Shown piece by piece: positions 57,084 to 64,000 of a DNA stretch of 64,000 nt (position 1 is its first letter; every line of letters begins with the position of its first letter). Location of the stretch: contig OY743181.1 of assembly GCA_963555705.1 (NCBI GenBank), positions 22,262,513-22,326,512 on the forward strand, read 5' to 3'. The DNA is from Ligustrum vulgare. Taxonomy: Eukaryota > Streptophyta > Magnoliopsida > Lamiales > Oleaceae. Position numbers and translations under genes: made by a program. The notes under the pieces were generated by a model, which worked only from the letters and a program-made list of their open reading frames with translations, did no database searches and was not told the origin of the DNA.

Positions 57084-58715
57084 GTTTCCTTCGTGGGGAG
57101 TAGTACCACCTTCGTTCGATGAAATGTAAAACTATACGTGTTTGACCTCTCATCATGAGAAACATGTCTGTCAAACTGCCACGGTCTACCCAATAATAAA
57201 TGACAAGCATCCATGGTAATAACATCACACCAGATATTATCCTTGTACACTGCACTAATAGAGAGTGTAACTAAAACACGATGACTTACAGTGATGTCAG
57301 TGCCCTGTTTAAGCCATGCTCTAAGGATGAAGATGTCGCTCAGGTGTTAACCCCAACTTCGAAACTGTCTCTTTGGAGATAACGTTTTTACAACTTCCAG
57401 AATCAATTATGAACCGGCACACCCGTCCCCCAATGTTACAAGTGGACTGAAATATATTACTTCGCTGCCAATCAGTAGAAGAAGCCTTAGGAGTTAAGCA
57501 AGAGCTATGGACTACTAACATAGGACATGTATCACCTTCCAATACTACCTCACGAACTGCTGCATTCTCAGGAACATCGGTGACACCAGCGATATGAGTG
57601 TCATTAGCCATGCCTCCATCAATCAGTAAGTCGGGGCATGACCTTCCTTGCGCAGTTGATAGACATTCCGCCTGCCGATGTCCCAAACCTCTACAAGCAT
57701 AACACCTCAGACCTCCATTCCCACAACCTACTGTTGCTCCTCCATTATTTTCGAACCCACCACTAGTCGCCTGTCAAGGTTTCATTGTGGCAGGGGTAAT
57801 GGTTGACGCTAATTGTTGACCTGTCCCCCTAACATTCCCACCAAGACTATTTCCTTGATTTCCACCCCCATTTAATTGTTTCTCAATTTGTAAGGCCCTT
57901 TTGTGTACCTCAAAAACAGAAACATGAGCCAACATGTTAAGGGTATCTTGGAAGGGAAGGCGTAATCCACCAATAAACCGTACGACCAACTGGTCCTCAG
58001 ATTTTTCAAGGTCATTCCGAGTAATTAACTGGAAGAAGCATATTCATCCATAGATCTCGCCGCTTGCCTCAGATTTTGTAATCGCTAGTACAATGAATGC
58101 GAATAATTGAATGGAAGAAAAGCTTCACGCATATGTTTTTTTAATTTGTTCTAGTCCTGAATCTTATCTTGTCCCTGCCGCTCATGACTTGCCTTTACCT
58201 GTCACCAACACGCTGCTGCTCGACCTCGAAAATGGCTCCCTACTAATGGTACCGTTTTGCCCTCCGGTACTTCCTCGAATTCAAAAATATCCTCCACTGA
58301 ACACAACCAATCTAAAAGTTCATCCGCATCCAGGCCTATATTGAATTCAAGAATCTCTACTCGAAAACCAGCCTCCAAATTGTGTGATTCACCCACAGCA
58401 CCTCGCCTAAGCCGTCGTGAGTGAGCAGGCTGAAACGAATCAAGGTTAGGAACATGATCCATTTCCGTTTCTTGATCGGAAGCAACAGGGTTGTTGCCCT
58501 CTCCTTTGCTAGTGGTATGAATCATCTCTTGATGACGTTGATCATGCACAACCCTCTCCCTATTAGGTGCGCGTTCACCCTATCTACGAAAGTGATCGGC
58601 CAGGTCCATCAAACCCACCATCTGTTCAGTCAAAATCTGCATCTGTTGTTGAATCTCACCCAATTCTTCTCTCCTGTTAATGATTGCACATCCTCTACCT
58701 CTTCCATGAACCATT
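57084..58715 (-). pseudogene. Gypsy gag-protease, decayed
   Basis: On the minus strand from about 58,712: MVHGRGRGCAIINRREELG, then FNIGLDADELLDWLCSVEDI (gag core), VVRFIGGLRLPFQDTLNMLA, an intact CCHC knuckle CYACRGLGHRQAEC (near 57,655-57,700), and protease FIIDSGSCKNVISKETVSKL with the D-S-G triad and HLLLGRPWQFDRHVSHD. The Copia insertion cuts it just after the protease at 57,083. Several stops separate the blocks. Confidence 0.88.
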
Positions 58716-58730
58716 ATTCTAAGAGATAGT

Positions 58731-58745
58731 CTCGTTCTGATACCA
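58731..58745 (-). other. Primer-binding site of the Gypsy element
   Basis: The minus strand reads TGGTATCAGAACGAG two bases from the LTR end CATCA. It matches initiator Met tRNA over its first ten bases. Confidence 0.85.
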
Positions 58746-58747
58746 AC

Positions 58748-59188
58748 TGATGTAGGCTCGCCTAAGAAATTCACACAATTGACACACGCCAAATAAACTT
58801 CAACATGGATTTCAATTCGATAAAACTCTCAAAATTTTATTCGAAATCAACAAAAACCTAGAAATAATGATGGAATAGTTTAAAAACAAATCCCTAATTG
58901 GCTTTGTCAAAGAAACGGACTGGACTCGCCAACTAAATAAATAAAATATTGAAAAACACTAATAAAAATAAGAAATGCAGTTTTTTGGGAAGTAAATGAC
59001 TTCAATCGTTGTCATGGAGTAGCGATGAGTCTTATAGGGCTCGTCGAGATGATTCCGAAAACATATTATAATAGTCATTCTGACATCGTATGGGAATTCT
59101 AGAACCGTTTAAAGTTGCACCACTTACAAATCACTTGTTACTATCTCAATGCTCCAAAAACACCAATACTTAATCATGTACTCCAGCA
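58748..59188 (-). repeat. 5' LTR of the Gypsy element
   Basis: Plus-strand ends TGATGTAGGC and TACTCCAGCA, followed by the target duplication CTACT. Many substitutions and small deletions relative to the LTR at 43,047-43,507. Confidence 0.9.
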
Positions 59189-59193
59189 CTACT

Positions 59194-60079
59194 TTAATGG
59201 TTGATTGTTGCCTAGAATCTTTGATTTGGAGAAGAAACTAGAGATGTTGGAACTGTTTTCGAGTAGGAGATTTTAGAGAGACGATTTGGAGATTTTAGCG
59301 AGAGATTGTTGGGATGGGTTTGGAGAAATCTTCTTTAATTGGTAGCTTTCCTTATTAGAAGCTAAACGTATCTTCTAATATATTTTACATATTATTAATT
59401 TTATTAATTGTAATTAGCCCCCTGAATTTTAGAAATATTTCACAAATTTGTTAATTTTAGAAAGTGATTTCTATAGGGTTGTAGTTATGTACTTATCCTA
59501 GGTACTTTGCAGTGATACCATCTATTGAAACCCAGTTTGCATAATGACATATTGAATGTTTTAATTGTAAAATTTCCATCCGGGAACAAATGAATTGTGA
59601 AAAAAGTCATCCTAAATTATAGGATCTAATTATTAAAATGAAAATAAATAAAAAAGAATCAGTTGCATCATCCGGTAACTGAACAAACCAAATCACAATT
59701 CAACTTTCAAATTCACTCAGCGTGGAAAAAGGAACCATGAAACATACTTTCCGGAATCAATGTTATATTAATTGACACAAATTTAGCTTTTAATACTACA
59801 AAACCCAAAAAACACAGCATCTGTTACAGGTTTCTCTGCCTTGGTTTTTCCACTGGTTAGATTGGACTGGTTTCTCCTTTGATTTACCCTTCCAGGGCAT
59901 CATGAACCAGAAACTAGAGCAACATGGGCATTGAAATAAGAACTTCATGGTTTTTCCTAGAACCTTTCTCAAATGCTTCAGATAACCAATATGAATAGAA
60001 AAATAATGCTTCAGGGAATTTGTATTTTACCTTGATCCAATTTTATGATCTTATCGTACATTATTTTGTCGTTGGATTT
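59194..60079. other. Intergenic sequence right of the Gypsy element
   Basis: No open frame or repeat that I can name. AT-rich after 59,340. The first 100 bases resemble the left flank near 43,012. Confidence 0.4.
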
Positions 60080-61125
60080 CACTTCAATCACTTTCACTTT
60101 AGGGAAAAAAGGCCTGCCTCTCAAAGAAGACAGCTAGAGTGGTGGCTGATAGTGGGTTTTACCATGTGGAAATTAATGAACTTGAGGGATTGCCTCGGGC
60201 TGTCTTCCAAGGTTCATGCACGGTCATTTACCCTCTAAAGAAGGGACCTCTTAGATCAATTGGAGATCTTGCAACTTATACTGTTACTCCAAGTGACAGG
60301 CGCCCCTGCATTTTAGAGGATGTTGATGGCGAGCTTGGAATGGAAGATGTTTCTGGACAACAAAAAGATGAAAGAAAATTGCTTAGCAATGGGTTTTTTC
60401 TCTCTCTCTCCAATTTAGAAAATTTCAAATGGATTGCTTGAATCAACTTCAAACAATTTTATTGAGTTGTTGCTGCCTCTACTTGAGGAGTCACCACCTT
60501 TACCCCTTGAGTCTCCTCCCTCAACTCCACCTCTACCCAATTCTCCACTTCCACCTTCTTTGTCTTTGTCTCTTTCTCCACGGCCACCACCGACACCTTT
60601 TTCACAGCAACACTTATATCCTCAGCAGCCTTTAGATTCTTTTCCGACATTGCTTCCTCCACCATCATTTCCACCTCAGTCTGCATTAAAGCCCCAAAAA
60701 TTTTCCTCTCTTGCTTCAGCAATATCGACCTCTTCATCTACAGCAGCTTATCAGCATCCTCCTTTACCACATGAAATTGGTGGTATACCCACTGAAAATC
60801 AATTTACTCCACATGGGCCTCATGTTGATGCACGTTTTAGAGGTGGTGAAACTTTGGCACAGCAATCACCTTGCTTTCCTCCAGTTGGGGTGAACAATGC
60901 ATGGGAGCATTCTTGCTATAACTTGTCAAGGCCCTTAGATTATGGACCGGGTAGTGCTTTCGTCCAGTTGGGGTGAAAAATGCATGGGAGCATTCTGGCT
61001 ATAATCCTCAATCTTCTTGACACAGGAAACCATTTCTACCTAGTAGTGCTTCTTTTGCACAAAAGCCTTTGTGTCCTGATCTCCACCAGTTGAACCAGGC
61101 TGAAAGTGAAGAAGCCCAATATGGA
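60080..61125 (+). pseudogene. HUA2-like (HULK) C-terminal gene fragment
   Basis: Exon-like coding sequence gives PCILEDVDGELGMEDVSGQQ (60,305-60,365) and then, in a shifted frame, a proline-rich part (60,434-60,976): LEESPPLPLESPPSTPPLPN, FSQQHLYPQQPLDSFP, YQHPPLPHEIGGIPTENQF and RPLDYGPGSAF. ILEDVDGELEMEDV followed by a polyproline tail is diagnostic of the C-terminus of HUA2 and HUA2-like proteins, nuclear PWWP-domain proteins that affect flowering and pre-mRNA processing in Arabidopsis. The PWWP and CID domains are absent. A stop at 60,976 falls inside a near-repeat (GTCCAGTTGGGGTGAA), and similarity continues to about 61,125. It is a duplicated or captured fragment on the same strand as the next Copia element. 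Confidence 0.8.
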
Positions 61126-61443
61126 AGAAAAAAAACGTAAAAGAGTCCAATGAGTTGTAAAGTTGCATTTTCATATTTTACGTTTTTTCTCTACCTCTAA
61201 ACTTCAGCATGAAGAAGTCACGTGACCCCCTTTTTCTTCTTTGCAGAATATAGATACAGCTATATATACACTTAACATAATTGGTTTTTCCTGGCTCACA
61301 CATTTTCCATTCCTTCTCTTACGTGTACAGCCTAGATGTGTTTCTAGAATATTCATTGTACATTTCTAAACCTATATAATCAGTGCGTATGTAAATTATT
61401 TGGAGAAAATATAATTATCATCATTTTCTTTCACTTGTTTACT
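61126..61443 (+). promoter_or_regulatory. Probable 5' LTR of Copia element 3 (boundaries unresolved)
   Basis: It lies directly before a PBS and contains two TATA-like motifs, CTATATATACAC (61,259) and CTATATAATC (61,371). I cannot fix the TG...CA ends because the partner LTR is outside the window. Confidence 0.5.
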
Positions 61444-61472
61444 TGGTATCAGAGCATCTTAGCTTCGAAGCA

Positions 61473-62885
61473 ATGTCGACCCAAAACATCAGCACTGAAT
61501 CCACCACCATTGCACCTCCAATGCTGGGAGGTAGCAAAAATTCCCCTTTTGGTACTAACCTCACACAAACCCCTTCTGTGAAGCTCGATAAGGATAACTA
61601 TTTGCTGTGGAAACATATGATTCTTCCAACAATCCGAGGTCACAATCTGGAGGGCCATTTGCTGGGAACCAAACCATGCCAACCACAGACCATAGCCTCC
61701 CAAACTGTAACTACTCAAACAAGTACTGAGATAAGGGAAACACCCGAACCTGTTCCAAATCCAGCCTACAACCAATGGATGTCCACAGACCAACTCCTAA
61801 TGGGCTGGCTCTATTCAACTATGACACCGGAGAGTGCTATGAGGGTCATGGGAGCTGCCACTGCAAACAAACTTTGGGAAGGAATCAATGAGAGCTATGG
61901 GATACAAAATAGATCCAGAATTACTTTCCTCACTGCAGAGTTACATAAGACCAGGAAAGGTGATTTAAAGGTAGATCAATACCTTGCTAGAATGAAGAAC
62001 CTAGCAGACAATCTGGAGGTTGCTGGTAAGAGCATACCTACATCAGATCTTGTCAATCAAGTACTCGCAAGACTTAATGAAGATTGGACACCCATAGTTT
62101 TCCAGATCAACAGTAGAACAGAAATAACCTGGGGTGAACTTCAAGCTACACTCATGCTCTATGAGAGTAGACTTGAGCATATTGAATCCATGAGAAATGA
62201 CTTTGGAAACGTTAATGTTGGGAAAACTTCAGTCAACCTCACTCAGAAGTTTGAAGGAAAATTTCCACAGCAAAATAGGAACTACAAACCAAATTCAGGG
62301 AAATACTCTAGCAGAGATTTTGGAAACTATACTAACAGAGGCAGAAGAGTAGAAAGACAAAGAGGAGGAGGCAGGTTCAGTGGACCAACATGTCTAGTCT
62401 GCAACAAAGTTGGACATAGAGAAAATGTCTGCTTGTACAGGTTTGACGAGTCATATAATGGAGCCTCAAAAAATCAAACCAGCAATGCTTATCAACACAG
62501 AGGACCACAACAAACCAGTGCCTATCTTCCTGCCTCAGATTCAGTCATAGATCCTATGTGGTATGCATACAGTGGAGCAAGTGATCATGTCACAGGCTCA
62601 GACGTTGGAAGCTCTGCAAGTCAGTACAAGGGTAAGAAAGGAGTAGTGGTTGGTAATGGTGAACTACTCCCTATATCTCATATTAGTAAGTCTGTTATAC
62701 ACACATTGTCTAAACCTTTGTTGCACAAGGAAATTTTACATGTTCCCAAAATAAAGAAAAATCTTATAAGTGTGTCAGAACTCACTTCTGATAATGATGT
62801 CTACATGGAATTTCATCCCACTTTTTGTTGTGTGAAGGACAAGGATACGAAGAGGCTGCTATTGGAAGGGAGACTTAGAGAGAAG
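61473..62885 (+). pseudogene. Copia gag-protease with active-site substitution and frameshift
   Basis: The first ATG after the PBS is 61,473 (MSTQNISTESTT). Gag core: VKLDKDNYLLWKHMILPTIR and YNQWMSTDQLLMGWLYSTMT. Zinc knuckle CLVCNKVGHRENVC is intact. The protease site reads WYAYSGASDHVTG: the expected catalytic Asp of DSGAS is Tyr (TAC at 62,568-62,570, one base from GAC). The GAG-pre-integrase region begins, then the frame shifts by one base at about 62,881-62,886 (GRLREKDYTN then stop) where the downstream frame continues as GLYQLNLPQK. The copy is therefore doubly disabled. Confidence 0.88.
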
Positions 62886-62886
62886 G

Positions 62887-64000
62887 ACTATACCAACTAA
62901 ATCTTCCACAAAAGAACAACCCTCAAATCAAGAAATCTGCAACTCAGTCCTATAGCATTCAGTCTATCACTGATCCCTCTGAAAATAACTCAAACTCATT
63001 TTCCAGAATTTTACATTACAGACTGGGACATCCCTCTTCCCAGATTATCTATCATGTACTCAAATTATGTAATAAATCTAGTCCAAAAATTATGGAATTT
63101 TCTTGTGAAACTTGTCAATTAGGTAAATCACATACCTTACCCTTTTCCCAATCTAAATCACAAGCACAAGCACAAAATCCACTTTATCTTATATATTCAG
63201 ACATTTGGGGTCCTGCCCCAATCAATTCAACATCTCAATTCAAATACTATATTATCTTTGTTGATGATTTCAGTAGATTTACATGGATCTATCCTATGAA
63301 ACACAAATCAGAAGCCTTACACATATTTGTCCAATTCAAAACCATGGCTGAAAATCAACTTGATAGGAGAATCAAAATACTACAAACTGACTGGGGTGGT
63401 GAATTTAGACCCTTTACAAACATTACCAACAAAGTAGGAATAATTTTTAGACATTCTTGTCCACACACTTCAGTCCAAAACGGTAGAGTTGAGAGAAAAC
63501 ACCGTCACATAACCGAAATGGGCCTAACTCTCCTAGCACAAGCCAAAATGCCACTAAAGTATTGGTGGGAAGCATTTCATACCTCAACCTACCTGATAAA
63601 TAGAACTCCAACCAAAATTCTCAACTTAAAATCCCCTTACCTTACTCTATTCAACAAAGCAGTAGACTATCAATTCCTTAAAACATTTGGCTATGCATGC
63701 TACCCATGTCTAAGACCATACCAAGCTCACAAATTCAGTTTTCACTCAACAAAGTGCACTAACCTGGGGTATAGTGATTCACACAAAGGTTATAAGTGCC
63801 TAAACTCACAAGGAAGAATTTATATCTCAAGACATGTTATTTTTCATGAAACTAAGTTTCCCTTCTCTACTGGTTTCCTCTCTATAAACAAAACGTCCAC
63901 TAACCCAAGATCATCTGTTATTGTTCAACTAAACAGCTTACCTTTCCAAGCTCCACAACCCAACACCTGCAATGATAATTCGTCCAACTCTACAGTCTCC
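62887..64000 (+). pseudogene. Copia integrase, open frame to window edge
   Basis: After the frameshift a continuous frame runs to the end of the window. It has GAG-pre-integrase (YRLGHPSSQIIYHVLKLCNK), a zinc-binding CETCQLGKSH, catalytic residues in YSDIWGPAP, LQTDWGGEFR and QNGRVERKHRH (D, D, E all present), and AFHTSTYLINRTPTK plus FGYACYPCLRPYQAHKF. Integrase would join element cDNA to the host chromosome. It is part of a polyprotein that cannot be made normally because of the upstream frameshift. Confidence 0.88.

Larger units (their letters stand above)
43047..59188 (-). mobile_element. Ty3/Gypsy retrotransposon, split by a nested Copia
   Basis: Left LTR 43,047-43,507 and right LTR 58,748-59,188 are flanked by the 5-bp target duplication CTACT (43,042-43,046 and 59,189-59,193). 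The minus-strand order is right LTR, PBS, gag, protease, [Copia 46,298-57,078], reverse transcriptase, RNase H, integrase, left LTR, which is the Gypsy order. Removing the Copia leaves about 5.4 kb. LTRs differ at many positions and by indels, so this insertion is older than the Copia inside it. Gag and pol carry many stops. Confidence 0.92.
61444..64000 (+). mobile_element. Copia element 3, 5' part, cut by window edge
   Basis: PBS TGGTATCAGAGC (61,444-61,455), then gag, protease and integrase in Copia order. RT, RNase H and the 3' LTR lie beyond the window. The gag and integrase text is closest to the Ale/Retrofit-type Copia lineages by my reading. Confidence 0.85.

Noticed and set aside
60459..60737. 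Val/Glu-rich minus-strand open frame
   Set aside because: Antisense of the proline-rich HULK coding sequence.

Overview
This is a piece of a plant nuclear genome, most likely a eudicot. It is AT-rich, has intron-bearing genes with GT/AG junctions, and is crowded with nested transposable elements. LTR retrotransposons use a TGGTATCAGAG-type (initiator Met tRNA) primer site, and there are Helitrons, Mutator-like elements, Harbinger-type MITEs and hAT relics. I cannot name the species from the sequence.

Only two genes look intact. One is a four-exon plus-strand gene (10,742-16,701) for a 164-residue EF-hand protein with a hydrophobic C-terminal half. The other is a four-exon minus-strand gene (21,247-21,927) for a 107-residue secreted protein with six cysteines. 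Three further stretches are host-gene fragments: a CW-type zinc-finger protein piece (30,343-31,140, minus), a HUA2-like (HULK) C-terminal piece (60,080-61,125, plus) and an unidentified fragment inside a TIR element in intron 1 of the EF-hand gene.

Layout. 1-2,066: 5' part of a minus-strand Copia element. 2,180-5,016: decayed Helitron Rep/helicase. 5,900-8,800: short-LTR Copia remnant whose leader carries an array of small hairpins, interrupted by a Harbinger-type MITE. 9,170-10,099: two small Helitrons in opposite orientation. 10,640-16,800: EF-hand gene with TE-loaded introns. 18,201-18,274: plastid-type tRNA-Ser relic. 19,540-20,769: three tandem copies of a hAT transposase C-terminus. 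21,247-21,927: secreted-protein gene. 22,850-25,490: long-TIR MULE with 9-bp target duplication and a Helitron nested in one arm. 25,588-29,378: two Helitrons fused head to tail. 29,395-42,740: a large ULP1/DUF1985-bearing transposon with GTGAC/GTCAC-rich flanks, split by a non-autonomous gag-only Gypsy element (37,083-41,515). 43,047-59,188: a Gypsy element (TSD CTACT) interrupted by a 10.8-kb Sirevirus-like Copia (46,298-57,078; TSD AAGTT). 61,444-64,000: 5' part of a third Copia element that runs off the window.

No operon-like or joint system links the host genes. The functional units are the transposons, nearly all disabled by stops, frameshifts, internal deletions or lost catalytic residues. 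The signals least explained by standard annotation are the hairpin array with stem-preserving variation (about 5.9-8.4 kb), the nine-copy TTACGGCCGTAA-type palindrome array in the Gypsy LTRs, and the GTGAC-type motif fields around the ULP transposon.
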